From assembly GCA_022496185.1 (NCBI GenBank), contig WTXG01000297.1, positions 1-41,928 on the forward strand: 41,928 nt of DNA. Direction: 5' to 3'. Position 1 is the first letter of the stretch; the number at the start of each line of letters is the position of its first letter. The notes under the pieces were generated by a model. The model had not been told where the DNA came from. It did no database searches and was given only the letters and a program-made list of their open reading frames with translations. This stretch comes from Multifurca ochricompacta. Lineage: Eukaryota > Basidiomycota > Agaricomycetes > Russulales > Russulaceae. This document shows positions 9,764-20,301 of the stretch, in pieces. The position numbers and the translations under genes were made by a program.

Positions 9764-9774
9764 AGACTCGACTT
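9764..9774 (-). promoter_or_regulatory. gypsy-1 primer-binding site of self-priming type
   Basis: On the minus strand AAGTCGAGTCT starts two bases after the 5' LTR. It is the reverse complement of AGACTCGACTT, found just after the TATA box of family-B LTRs. The same sequence and 2-base spacing occur in gypsy-2 (34708-34718). Confidence 0.7.
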
Positions 9775-9776
9775 AA

Positions 9777-10370
9777 TGTAACACCTGGTGCAGGCATTCA
9801 GCATGATGTGTGACAAGTCGCATAGCAAAACTACAAAGTCAAGTGTGCACTGTCTTTCAAGTGCACAGAGGTCGGATGAGGAGTCAATACCAAGGAGCTA
9901 ATCCCTTAGTATCAGTGAGCAGAAGAGTGCCAGAAGCACTGAGACAATTCAAGAGTCGGGTCTTAGGATCACCCAGAAGGTAATGCACCAAGTCAATTAA
10001 GAAGTTGAGTCTAAGGCATACAGGCTATCTAGGCAGGCCTTATATACATAATAGAGGTCGGAGTCTGAATTGGAGTAACATACTTGATGTATCAATGAAG
10101 TTGTAATCTATCCAAATAGGGAACGGAGTCAGGGTGGGCCAGGTGAGAATATACATAGACGAATTCGGTATAGTCATGATTCTGGTGGGAAAATATGTAA
10201 GAATTCTGATGTAAGGTATGAGTCACAGATAAGTAAGAAGTTGAGTCATAGATAAGGAACAAACAAGTGCAAATGCCAGTCATAACACAATCAACAGGAG
10301 GCAAGCACGACCAAACAACAAGTCACGTGAGGGAAAAAGGAAACAAGACGATGCAATGGGGTTTGTAACA
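9777..10370 (-). mobile_element. 5' LTR of gypsy-1 (diverged family B)
   Basis: The 594-bp LTR reads from TGTTACAAAC to GGTGTTACA on the minus strand, with the family layout but more divergence than the other copies. The CTTGG at 10371-10375 is the expected TSD, whose partner would be at the missing 3' LTR. The right boundary is set by copia-1 gag resuming at 10371. Confidence 0.8.
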
Positions 10371-11552
10371 CTTGGAGTGACTGCTTACTTTGTGCACTTG
10401 GCAAATACAGCTAAAAAGGGAAAAGAAAAGTCAGAAGAGGAGAAGACAAAGAAATGCTGCACTCACTGTAAGAAGCGTGGCCATGTGGTGGAAGAGTGTT
10501 GGAAACTGGAGAAGGAAAATGAGGCCAAAGCAAGCAGCACCAGAGATGATATGCAGAAACCCCCAAACACTACAGCCAAAGTCACATTTACTGGAGGCCA
10601 GGCACCTGCCAGCAACAGTGCACCACAAGGGGATGGCCCCATACTCCTGTTCAAAGTGCTACAAGCCCTATCATCATGCATTGATCTCAATCAGCAATGG
10701 ATCATTGACTCCAGAGCATCATGTACCATGTGCTCCCATCAGAACTGGTTTTTCAATTTCAAAACACTCACCAATCCAGTAAAAATTGTCTTAGGTGACA
10801 ACAGCAGTATCCTTGGCACTGGGATCAGTCACATCCATGTCCAAATGATGGCAAATGGAAAGTGGAGTGATGCCATTCTCCAAGATGTCCTGTATGTCCC
10901 AGAACTGCACAGAAACTTGTTATCTGTTGCCCAACTCGCCAGTCATGGAGCCAATGTGTGTTTTACCAAGAACTCCTGTCAGATCTACAGTCAGACTGGA
11001 GTGCTTACCTGTGAGGGCCACCTTGAAGGCAACCTCTACATGATGGATGCCCACACTGTAGCTCTGGAGAGAGTCCAGATTGCTCAGGTTGACATTTTCC
11101 CAGTTGAAGGAGCTGAGGATAATGACATTGCTTTGGTTGCAAGACACTCAGTGGTGAAAGCTGACCTACACACCTGGCACTGCCACCTCAGCCATCTAAA
11201 TGTCAATGCTGTTCTCCAAATGATGCAAAAGGGGATGGTTAAGGGGATGGACATTACCTCAAAAACCAGTCCACCTGACCTCTGCAAACTGTGCCTCAAA
11301 GGGAAGCAAACACATGCTGAGATCCAGAGGGAAACTGGGACCAGATCAACCCAAGTCCTAGGGCAAATCTTCTTGGATGTCTGTGGCAAGATGCCATGAT
11401 GATCTCACCAAGGATTTGAATATTTCATCACCTGGGTGGATGATAAGTCCCAAAGAGTTTTTGTCACCAGCCTGTGCAAAAAATCTGAAGTGACTCACCA
11501 TCTACAATGCTTTGTAGCTCACACAGAAGTCAAAACAGGTCAGCAAGTAAGA
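10371..11552 (+). pseudogene. copia-1 gag end, protease, GAG-pre-integrase, integrase start
   Basis: This family-II copia polyprotein enters from the gypsy-1 junction. In order it has a CCHC knuckle CTHCKKRGHVVEEC; a protease reading DSRAS where copia proteases have DSGAS, so the Gly is lost by GGA to AGA and activity is doubtful; LYVPELHRNLLSV; the pre-integrase HCHLSHLN and CKLCLKGKQ zinc site; and the first integrase Asp region (LDVCGK). Two adjacent TGA codons (11397-11402) interrupt it, but the frame continues (HQGFEYFITWVDDKSQ) to a solo LTR at 11553. The 5' half of gag and the 5' LTR are not in the window. Confidence 0.85.
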
Positions 11553-12130
11553 TGTTACGAACCCCGTCTCTTCCACTGTTCTTTCTCCTACCCAACAACG
11601 ACCCCTCCTTGCCGCCTACTTTACATTATCAGATCACGTCTCCATCGTGGGATCCTTCACGTGCCCTGCTTCCTTCCCGTGACTGCCTTTGTCCATGCCT
11701 ATGTTACTGTACTCATGTTTGGACTCTTATCTCTTATCCCTTATCGCTACGACCGGACACTTACTTAATTCCCTATCAGAAGCTCGACTCTACGCCGTCC
11801 GCTTCCGTATATTTGGACCCACTTGACTCCGTTATCTTATCTATAGACGCCCATTCGATTACGTATATAAGTCCGCTGTAACTACATTGTAGACTTCAGA
11901 CTCGACTTATTGAATACATCGGTGTTTGTCTTTTGGACTCTCCTTTGGACCCTTTGACTCGATCATCTCAGTGCTTTCGGCACTTTCCACTCAACATCGT
12001 CACTAGGGAACAGCCCCTTTGACTTTGACTCTTCCATTGAAACTCCAAGAGGTCCTATTGGCCTCTTATCTGAACACACGAACAACGCTGTTGCACAAGT
12101 CATGCAGAACGTCTCACACCGGACGTAACA
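11553..12130 (+). mobile_element. Solo LTR-B in copia-1 integrase
   Basis: The 578-bp LTR (TGTTACGAACC to GACGTAACA) has a perfect TSD TAAGA (11548-11552 and 12131-12135). The TATATAAG box near 11865 and the AGACTCGACTT self-priming segment near 11898 are kept. It is the recombination scar of a gypsy chromovirus of the gypsy-2 family. Confidence 0.93.
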
Positions 12131-12135
12131 TAAGA

Positions 12136-13147
12136 GTGCTGTGCACAGATGGAGGGGGTGAATACATTGCCACCATGGCCCAGAGGTTCCTACAAGACAA
12201 AGGCATCAAACACGAAATGATGATGCCAGACACACCTCAGCATAATGGAGTTGCAGAGCACATGAACCAGATGCTTCTTGATAAAGTCCAGATGATGCTC
12301 ATTGATGCAGATTTGCCTGACACTTACTGGTACAATGCTTTAGAGTATGCAGCTTATCTGCACAATGTCACACCCACCTGTGCCCTGGAGGACTCCACCC
12401 CTGATGAAGCTTGGAGTGGCAATAAACCTGATGTTTCCCATTTGCATGTTTTCAGCTGCAGAGCATTTGTGCACATCCCAGCAAAGTATTGCACCAAGCT
12501 CAGTGCGCAGTCCATCTTGTGCACATTCTTGGGGTATGCTTGGAGTTGCAAAGCTTATCGTCTAGTGCATCGCCCAATGGGCCATTTCTATGAGTTGTGT
12601 GACATTGTATTCAATGAAGGGGGGCCAGCCAGTGAAAGAGTCATCATCGAATTTGGTGATACAGAGCCCAGTGAGGGCGATAAAAACAAAAACATTATAG
12701 AGCCACTACCTAATACACCAGTGCAAAACCCTAGCCAACTTCAGCAAAGTAGCAACAGCAAAGTAGAAAGTGCACTCACAGAGACCCCCGCATCCGCACT
12801 GACATTGACACCAATGCCTATCACCACCCGACCAAAGCAAACCACTTGCCCCCCTATCTGTGACAATGACCCTCATTACTCTGTTAGTTCCTACAAAACA
12901 AAAGGGAACCCTACAGAGCAAGCCAACATTGCACAGCCCAAGTTAGCAAGTGACCCACACACCTTCAAAGAAGCTATGGCGCGACCTGATGCCGGTGAAT
13001 GGGAAGCTGCTTGCCAGGAAGAGATGCAATCGTTCGAGTCCATGGGAGTGTACAAAGTTGTCAAATGTCCCAAGGGTGCAAGGTGGTTGGCAGCAAATGG
13101 ATGTTCCACACGAAGCATGGGCCAACTGGAGAGGTCTTGAGGCACAA
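12136..13147 (+). pseudogene. copia-1 integrase core, linker and RT N-terminus
   Basis: The frame resumes with the second integrase Asp (CTDGGGEY) and the Glu in NGVAEHMNQM, then helices, a serine- and threonine-rich linker and the start of RT (FKEAMARPDAGEWEAACQEE). A one-base loss in the GG run at 13082-13083 throws the RT start (VVGSKWMFHTKHGPTGE) out of frame, and the old frame stops at 13140. A solo LTR-E follows. Without these two lesions the protein would continue into 13702. Confidence 0.83.
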
Positions 13148-13696
13148 TGTGACGGAATTTGAACTGACAAAGGTGACATGGCTGACTGATGACATTAACG
13201 GACTTGTTGTTCTGAACACTACTTACTGTTTTGCTTACTGAGGGCTCAACCCCTCCATATTCTCCTTAGTTCTAGCTAGTTCTATTGCGCAACCACTAGA
13301 TAATACATCATAGTACTAGAATCTTCCATCTACTATGACATAGCTAGGTCTACCTGTATTTAAAGCACAGTAAAGTAGAAGAGACAGACTAAGTCTGTTC
13401 TCTTGTGTTCAATTCAAGGTGCATTAGACTTCTCTGAACTCTCCCTCTCTGTGAAAGAACTCCACTTGAACTCTCCAAGACGCAACTTGGAGAGCCTTCA
13501 ACCTCTTGAACTTGTTGCGGACTGAGTGTCTCCGCCATCGACTTCGACTCTCACGCGTGCCCTATCGACCTTGTTGAGGGCTTGAACTGACTTGACTCTG
13601 TTATTGACTTGGAGTCTTGACTTGACTTGGATATATCTTGACTTGGAGGCTAGCTCCTGATCGACGTTTGACACAGTGTTGCACCTAACTGTGACA
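13148..13696 (+). mobile_element. Solo LTR-E in copia-1 RT
   Basis: The 549-bp insertion (TGTGACGGAA to CTAACTGTGACA) has TSD CACAA (13143-13147 and 13697-13701). It has a TATTTAAAG promoter-like box near 13357. A second copy in the opposite orientation is at 15211-15813 and a truncated one at 35747-36169. No internal region of this element family occurs in the window, so its superfamily is not known. Confidence 0.88.
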
Positions 13697-13701
13697 CACA
13701 A

Positions 13702-14319
13702 GGCTCATATTGTCACACAGGGTTTCACTCAAGTCAAAGGAGTTGACTATGATGAAACATTCGCCCCAGTGGCAAAGTTTGCATCACTTCACACAATCCT
13801 CACACTAGCAACTGAATACAACCTGGAAGTTCACCAAATGGATGTGAAGTCAGCATACCTGAATGGTGAACTAAAAGAAGAAATTTACATGGAGCCACCT
13901 CCCAGTTTTGATGTTCCCGAGGGGATGGTACTCCAACCCATCAAGGCAGTCTACAGAATGAAACAAGGTGGCCATGTTTGGTATCAAGACATCAGAGCTA
14001 AGCTTGAAAGCATAGGATACCAACATACCAAAGCTGACCATGCAGTTTTCATCTGCCACAGAAACCCAAAGTCATCCATCATTGCCCTCTATGTTGATGA
14101 CATTACTATGGTGTCAAAGGACTTAAGAGAGATCAATGAGGACAAAGAGGCACTTAGGAAGGCCTATGAGATGACTGACCTGGGTGAAATCACCTGGATT
14201 CTTGGGATGCACATCATGCACAACTGTGAGGCTGGATGGATGGTGCTCTCTCAAGAAAAATATATCAAAGAAATCTTGATGTGCTTTGGAAAATCTGACA
14301 TGTGACCCATTAGCACCCC
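13702..14319 (+). pseudogene. copia-1 reverse transcriptase, main part
   Basis: The RT palm and fingers carry the motifs VTQGFTQVKGVDYDETFAPV, HQMDVKSAYLNGELKEEIYM, a degenerate AVYRMKQGGHVW, and the catalytic YVDDITMV (near 14089-14112). A TGA at 14303-14305 follows CFGKSDM. The frame continues for PISTP and is then broken by the LTR-C nest at 14320. It pairs with the RNase H part that restarts at 16639. Confidence 0.87.
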
Positions 14320-14324
14320 TGTTG

Positions 14325-14928
14325 TGTTACGACCTACCCAGCGTACCCGACAGATGGCAAGACGAGGGGGACACACAAGCAGTGATGACAGCCACACAGG
14401 GTCTGTAAGGACATCGCTGGCTTAGTCATGATGTCCCACGCCAAAGTCCAGAAGACAGATATGGCATGAGGTACAGAAGCAGATCACGTGACAGTAAGGT
14501 TTGATGCCTCATGTACAGAAGGACCCTGAACCTTAGTTGACGTGGGAAGACGGTGGCACTGGTTCTGATGGAAGGTTCCATAGTCACACGTCCAGAACCA
14601 CAAGCGTCTAGATAAGCCTGATAAGAACGGATGACTAAGCTAGTACCAGCATGTATATATACCCTAGCTAGTCTCGCTCAGATGGTTCCCCATCTTGAGC
14701 TCCTGTGACAATCAGTAGCCTTGTGGACCTTTAAGCTCCTTCCTAGCGTCTCACCACCCAAACTCGTCCCTTTGGTACTCGTCCTCTGTGACTTGTACAC
14801 TGAGCCTGTGACCCTGGTAGACCTTGCATTGGACTTATTGTCTTCCATATCAACCCAAGATCGTCCCGACCTTGTCTCTGTGACCTAGCCGCCCGCACTC
14901 GACTGCGTATGCCCCTCTGAGCATAACA
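14325..14928 (+). mobile_element. Solo LTR-D inside LTR-C
   Basis: The 604-bp LTR (TGTTACGACC to GAGCATAACA) is flanked by TGTTG (14320-14324 and 14929-14933), which is exactly the first five bases of LTR-C. It has a TATATATA box near 14652. Further copies are at 19909-27647 (reverse, interrupted) and 35317-35706 (truncated). The last bases resemble the end of LTR-G. Confidence 0.9.
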
Positions 14929-15200
14929 TGTTGACACAGTATGTGTCTGGAGATGCTTCAGGCATCTAAGTTTCACTCAAGCTGTAGATTAGATTAGATT
15001 AGGTTCCGGAGTTTCGGACTTTTTATGATATCTTTATTACATTCTTTCTCACCTTACTCAGCTGATTAGTGATGTACTTAGTAATGCGCAGTAAGCACAT
15101 GACTCCTCTTTGGCCAATGGCCTTTATCCCTCTTTGTTTATTGTCCAGCACTTGTGGACTTATTCCCAGTGTGCACAGACCATTTCCCCTGGCCCCCATG

Positions 15201-16387
15201 TGTTACGTCCTGTCACAGCTAGGTGCAACGCTGTGTCAATGTTCTGGGTTTCAAGGTCGTTTTATCAAGACTTCAAGTCCTTCTAGGTCAAGTCAAGTCA
15301 GGTCAAGGTATGCCGGTCAAGGGCACACACGCGAGACAAAGTCAAGCAGAGACGCTAAGTCCTGCCACAAGTTTCTGGGGTCGAAGTCCCTCTAAGGCAC
15401 AAACTTAGAAGGTTCAAGTGGGGGTTGTTCAGTTCGGTGAAGTGAGTCCTAAGCACCTGTATTGAATACAGAAGAACAGACTTAGAGTCTTGTTCTGATC
15501 TACTAGGGGTTTATATACATGTTCTTGTGCTATGAAGGATGGTTCTGGTAGTTACTAGAGCGTTCACTAGGTAGTCTAATGGTTGTACAGTAGAATACCC
15601 CAGAGGGATAAAGAAGGGAGAGGGGTTGCACCCTCTGGATGTTGATCAGTAAGCCACTAAGTAGGATCAGTAAGCAAATCAGTCAGCATGTGAGTAATAA
15701 GTCCTTCATAAGCAAGTCATGTGTGTATCTGTGTGATATGGTAAATATAGAAAAAAAGAAAAGTAAACGACATGATGCACATGACTCCAACACCAGCAGA
15801 TGAAACCGTCACACGTCCGGTGTGGGATGTTCCACACGACTTGTGTGACAGTGTGATACAGGGGTTCGGATAAGAGACCAATAAGATCCCTTGGAGTGAA
15901 GTGTGACGAGTCAAAGTCAAAGAGGCTGTACTCTAAGACGATGGTGAGCGGAAAGTGCCAAAAGCACTGAGACAAGCAGACGTTCAAGAGACAAGGGAGA
16001 GTCCAGAAGACTAGCACCGATGTATTCAATAAGTCGAGTCTGAGCTCTACAGTGTAAACTATAGTCGACTTATATACGTAAGAAGATGGGTGTCTACTGA
16101 TAAGGATCACAGAGTCAAGTGGGCCCAAATATACGGAAGCGGAGGGCGTAAAGCCTAGCTTCTACTGATAGGGAATTAAGTAAATGTCCGGTCATACAAT
16201 AAGGAGATAAGCGATAAGAGAAAATGTCAAAGGGTAAACATGAGCAAACAAGAGGGTCACAGGGATGGATGGAGAGCATGTGACGGATCCCACGATGGAG
16301 ATGTGATCTAGTAATGAAGTGTAGGTGGTAGCAAGGGGTCGTCATTGGGCAGGAAAAAGAAAGTAGGAAGAGACAGGGTTCATAACA
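15201..16387 (-). mobile_element. Solo LTR-B inside LTR-C, split by LTR-E
   Basis: The TSD is CCATG (15196-15200 and 16388-16392). The LTR's own bases are 15201-15210 and 15819-16387, in minus orientation with the usual TATATAAG box near 16067. The first ten bases TGTTACGTCC are cut off by LTR-E. This places LTR-E as the youngest event of this nest. Confidence 0.88.
15211..15813 (-). mobile_element. Solo LTR-E inside LTR-B
   Basis: The 603-bp insertion (TGTCACAGCTAGG to AAACCGTCACA) has TSD CGTCC (15206-15210 and 15814-15818). Reversed, it matches the LTR-E at 13148-13696 at both ends. A TATATAAAC box reads on the minus strand near 15530. It is longer than the other copy by about 50 bases. 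Confidence 0.87.
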
Positions 16388-16638
16388 CCATGGGTATATA
16401 AGGGTGTCTGTTTCCTCTCTTACACTTCAGAGTTTCTTCTACCTCTGAAGCATAAGTTCCTTTTACTTTACTCTCTATCATACCTTAAGACTAACTCTTG
16501 TATATAGAACTTGTCTTTGTCTAGGTCAGTAGATAGTATTATAGAGTTTCTTCTACCTCTGAAGCAACTTGTCTTTGTCTAGCTCACTGCTACTAACCAC
16601 AGTCAGTATAACCAGCAGCATGATTGTTTGACAACCCC

Positions 16639-17368
16639 CACCCTTGCAAATGAGCATCTAAAGAAGCTTGACTCACCTACAGTTGATGTCAAAAGGTACC
16701 AGCAAGCAATTGGTGCCTTGATGTACCCTATGCTCAGCACCCATCCTGACCTAGCATACACTATTGCAGTGCTTGGGAGGCATGCTGTGAACCCTGGGGA
16801 AGAGCATCAGCAAGCTCTAAATCATGCTTTCCATTACCTTAGAGCTATGAGTGGTGTGAAGCTTGTCTTCAAATGTGATGCACCTAAGGGAACTGAGCTG
16901 TATGGCTATGTTGATTCTGACTGGGCCGGTGATGTGAATGATCGGAAGTTGACATCTGGTTTTGTTTTCCTACTTGCTGGAGGAGCGATTAGCTGGAGCT
17001 CCAAGAAGCAACTATCCATCATGCTATTGAGTACTGAAGCCAAGTATATTGCTGGAGCCCATGCTGCAAAAGAAGCTGTCTGGTTACATTGGTTACTAGC
17101 TGAGATCCACCAGAAAAGCAACTCACCAACAACCCTCTGCATGGACAATCAATCTGCAATATCCATTGCCTGAAACCCCAAGTTCCACAATTGCACTAAA
17201 CACATCAAGATAAGGCATCACTTCTTGAGGCACATGTGCAAAAACCAAATCATTGAACTGAAATATGTGCCGACAGAAGAACAACTTGCTGATGTGTTGA
17301 CAAAGGGCCTTGTCCGCGAGAAACACGAGAAGTTCATAGACACAATGGGAGTTCAGCATGCAGGCTAA
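16639..17368 (+). pseudogene. copia-1 RNase H and polyprotein end
   Basis: After the LTR-C nest the frame continues with the RT connection (RYQQAIGALMYPMLSTHPDL) and RNase H: GYVDSDWAGDVNDRKL with its catalytic Asp residues, STEAKYIAGAHAAKE, and the end motif EEQLADVLTKGL. TGA at 17171-17173 breaks ISIA and NPKFHN, where copia proteins normally read SIARNP, so CGA to TGA is likely. The natural stop is TAA at 17366-17368, followed at once by a purine tract and the 3' LTR. Confidence 0.87.
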
Positions 17369-17375
17369 GGGGGCA

Positions 17376-18484
17376 TGTTGGAAGTGTAGCCATAGCACAC
17401 AACCAGTTGATACTGGAGATGATGGCCCAGATCCGATCATCACCGTATCAATGCAATATTCAGAGCATGTGGGTTGTGCAAATTTTCTTTATCATAAAGA
17501 CTCAGTAGTGTAGTTAGAAACCTCAGTCTTTCTATCCCAAAGACTGAGGTCAGTACTTTCTGTGTTACAGCTACATTACCCATTCACTGATTCATTTGTG
17601 TAGCTATGCATTTATAGTGTTACAATCCCTGCCGTCCACCCCTGTTTTCTTCACTCTTCCCAATGATGACCCATCTCTACCGCCCACCTTACACTTCCTG
17701 ATCACGTCTCCATCCTGGGACCCATCCCGTGCTCTTCTTCCGTCCCCGTGACTCTGATGGTACTTGTTGACCTGTTGTTTGCCTATGTTTGACTCTTATC
17801 TTGTTATCTCTTATCTCGTTATCGTTACGACCAGACACTTACTTAATACCCTATCAGAAGCCAGGCTTTACGCCCTCCACTTCCGTATATTTGGGCCCAC
17901 TTGACTCCGATATCTTATCTCATAAACGCCCACTAGATTACGTATATAAGTCCGCTGTAGCTACTCTGTAGACCTCAGACTCGACTTATTGAATACATCG
18001 GTGCTTGTCTTCTGGACGCTCCTTTGAAGGTCTCACCTCGATTGTCTCAGTACTTCTGGTACTTTCTGCTCAACATTGTCTTAGAGCACAGCCTCTTTGA
18101 CTTTGACTCTTCCCACATAACTCCAAGGGATCTTATTGATCTCTTATCTGATCACGAACGAACGCTGTCACACAAGTCGTGTGGAACATCCCGCACCAGG
18201 CGTAACATATAGGTATTAACAAATTACATAGTCTTTCTATCCGAAAGACTGAGCTACGCATTTATAGCTCGCTACATTGCTATCCCTCTTTGTCTTGAAC
18301 CACCACCATCAAGCTTGAGCCTTGCTTGCTTTGGGGTGCTTTAGTCTAGCTTAGAGTGCAAATACCGGTTTACCATAGTCCTTCTCATTGCCCACCTCAT
18401 CAGTGGATCTCTCTCACCATTGCCTTCATGTCTGGGGGCATCCAGCACCCTATCCTGGTGTTGTTGGCTAGCCCATTAGTGTTG
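17376..18484 (+). mobile_element. 3' LTR of copia-1, interrupted; right end uncertain
   Basis: The LTR starts TGTTGGAAGTG directly after the purine tract AAGGGGGCA. Its own bases are 17376-17617 and from 18213 on. It contains a hairpin CCTCAGTCTTT / AAAGACTGAGG (17521-17549) and a shorter related hairpin at 18230-18250. The 5' LTR is outside the window, so I cannot fix the right end. Sequence to about 18484 shows no other element start. Confidence 0.6.
17618..18207 (+). mobile_element. Solo LTR-B (variant 2) in copia-1 3' LTR
   Basis: The 590-bp LTR (TGTTACAATCCC to GGCGTAACA) has TSD TATAG (17613-17617 and 18208-18212). The 5' end differs from the gypsy-2 type (ACAATCCC instead of ACGAACCC), but the TATA box, AGACTCGACTT and the 3' half are the same. 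Sister copies of this variant are at 26771-27366 and 37565-38154. Confidence 0.92.
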
Positions 18485-19908
18485 TGACAGCCCTGGCTTG
18501 GCCTGAAGCCATGGCTTAGGCTTGGCTAGTGATGTTCTGGCCTGGCTTGGCCCAAAAGCTGTGGCTTATGGCTTTCCTGATGTCTGGGCTGAGCCAAAGC
18601 CATCACAAACAGCTTGGCCCAAGCCATGGCTTTTGGCAGAGAAACTTTTATGACATAGAACTAGTAGTTACAGTTCAGCTAATCCAAATCTGACTTGGTG
18701 TGTTACATATTGCAAAGCTATATTGAAGAAAAAGTTTGAAATGCTGTGATAAACATGTTCATGTGACCTAAATCAACCACTTTGTGATCAGATTTCTACT
18801 GATTTTGATGATTGCTATTGCACTTAGTGATGTGCACAGCTCAGCTCAAAGCCATAAGCTGGCTGTTTCTGAGCTGGAAAAAGCCAGGCCAACATAGGCC
18901 ATGAAAACAGCTTCCAGCAGCCCACAGCTCAGGCTTAAGGTTTGGAAAGCCTGAAGCCATGGCTTAGGCTGCAGCTTTTGGTGGCTGAGTCATGCTTTCT
19001 ATCCAGATTTTTGCAAACTGTTGAACCAGAATACCAGTATGGAGATAGTCCAACATAATTGTGATTGTGTTTAGATAAAACAATTGATGAGATAAAAACA
19101 TGTCTTACATTAATCAAGATACTGAGTATATACATCTCAGATCAATCATGTGATTAAATCACATTGTGAGATAATGCATTTGTTTACTTTAACTTAGTAG
19201 CTGATATAGTACATCTAAATAGGAATTCTGAAGGAAACAGGCATGGTGCAGACTTATATTTTAGATACTTTGTTAACTTAGAGACTTAGGTGCTTGCAAT
19301 GATGTGATAGCAACTGCTTTATCTATAGCAGATTTAGTGGTTTTATATACAATTTAGATGTACTATATCAGCTACTAAATCAAAGTAAACAAATGCACAC
19401 ATTATCTTGCTTGTTAATGAAAGTGATTTGATCACATGATTGATCTGAGATGTATATACTCAGTATCTTGATTAATGTAAGACACATTTTTATCTCATCA
19501 ATTGTTTTATCTAAATGCAATCACAAATACATCAGACTATCTCTGTACTGGTATTCTGGTTCAACAAATTCAATGCTGTCCTGGATGTGCATTTTTTATG
19601 CAGCAAAGGACATTATAGATACATGTGGCAATTGTTTGAGTAATATTAATTGATAATCTGATTATAGAGTAGTCTAAAGTAGTCTAGCTATGTATTTTAG
19701 ATAATGCCAGACCAGCAGAAACAATCACACATTAGTAAATAAGATGTGTCAGGGTACTTATGAAAGTAAGCCACTGATAACTAATTAGATTTACATTGCA
19801 TGCTCAATTGGCTTTGGTATTTTGTAGAATAGTACTAGAACCTATTTAAAGATGCCCTGCAGCACACTACAGACCCCATCTTGTCCTCTTGGGGCTGTAG
19901 GCTCTTAG
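18485..19908. other. Non-coding hAT-like debris with a large inverted repeat
   Basis: No coding frame with recognisable similarity is seen. 18490-18640 and 18835-18990 are rich in GGCTTGGCC / AAGCCATGGCTTAGGC motifs, like subterminal zones of hAT elements, and TAGTGATGTTC and TAGTGATGTGC could be hAT-type ends, but I found no TSD. 19225-19865 is collinear with the interior of the non-autonomous hAT at 20985-21560 (shared GGCATGGTGCAG, ATGTACTATATCAGCTACTA, AGTCTAAAGTAGTCTAG). The bases next to 19908 (CTTAG) form the TSD of the LTR-D nest. Confidence 0.55.
19013..19567. repeat. Imperfect inverted repeat, arms about 200 bp
   Basis: The left arm (about 19013-19215) and right arm (about 19345-19567) are reverse complements over most of their length. 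For example, CAGAATACCAGTATGGAGATAG on the left faces CTATCTCTGTACTGGTATTCTG on the right. The spacer of about 130 bases is not shared. The arms include a diverged version of the 56-bp unit of the MITE at 2150-2880. Confidence 0.75.
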
Positions 19909-20301
19909 TGTTATGCTCAGAGGTGTTACAACCCCACTCTTTTCCCCTGACCCTTCCTTGATGCCATACCCACTCCTGACCTCTGCCTTCTGCACATATG
20001 ACCCTTGCCTCTATGACTCTACTGCCTGATGCCTGTGGCCTGTATGCCCAGGACCCCACCCTGATGCCTGTGACATGACACTCTCAGGACCCCTTACCCT
20101 TGATACCTGCACCTGACTCACTGATAGTTCAGCTACTGTGCTAATGGCTGCATTCCCCTTTCCCCTGATGATCAGCCTCTGTCTTGGCCAGCATCTATAC
20201 CCCATCCCTGTGGCTGACAACCTAGGGGATCTCTGACTAGGGATCTGCATGGGTACATGATACCTGCACAACATTTGAGTATGGGTACCCATGGGTATGG
20301 G

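Larger units (their letters stand above)
7446..10370 (-). mobile_element. gypsy-1: 5' part of a minus-strand gypsy chromovirus
   Basis: In element order this holds the 5' LTR (9777-10370), primer-binding site, gag, nucleocapsid, protease and the first codons of the protease-RT linker, then stops at the copia-A insertion (7446). The missing RT, integrase, ORF3 and 3' LTR should lie left of copia-A, outside the window. The element sits in copia-1 gag, whose frame continues at 10371. It is an older relative of gypsy-2, carrying nonsense codons at 7589-7591 and 9701-9703. Confidence 0.85.
14320..16633 (+). mobile_element. Solo LTR-C carrying three further nested LTRs
   Basis: The outer layer is a family-I copia LTR variant, TGTTGACACAG to GATTGTTTGACA, with TSD ACCCC (14315-14319 and 16634-16638). 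Its own bases are 14320-14324, 14930s-15200 and 16393-16633. An LTR-D landed after its first five bases and an LTR-B (itself holding LTR-E) landed at 15201. The promoter TATATAAGG near 16396 and the hairpin at 16419-16456 belong to this LTR. Confidence 0.9.

Noticed and set aside
7446..10370. 5-bp duplication pairing 7441-7445 with 10371-10375
   Set aside because: CTTCA and CTTGG differ, and the left boundary is the copia-A LTR end, not the gypsy-1 end.
11507..11881. Open frames of 60-140 codons inside the LTR-B copies (for example also at 15706, 34958 and 37509)
   Set aside because: They recur in all copies only because the LTR sequence recurs, run through promoter and U5 regions, and start or stop differently in each copy.
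18935..19653. Two similar small proteins on opposite strands (start about MYILSILINVRH)
   Set aside because: The similarity comes from the inverted repeat arms; no coding signature or known domain is seen.
18522..19865. A defined hAT element bounded by TAGTGATG and CACACTA
   Set aside because: No 8-bp duplication could be found for any pair of candidate ends, so only debris is claimed.
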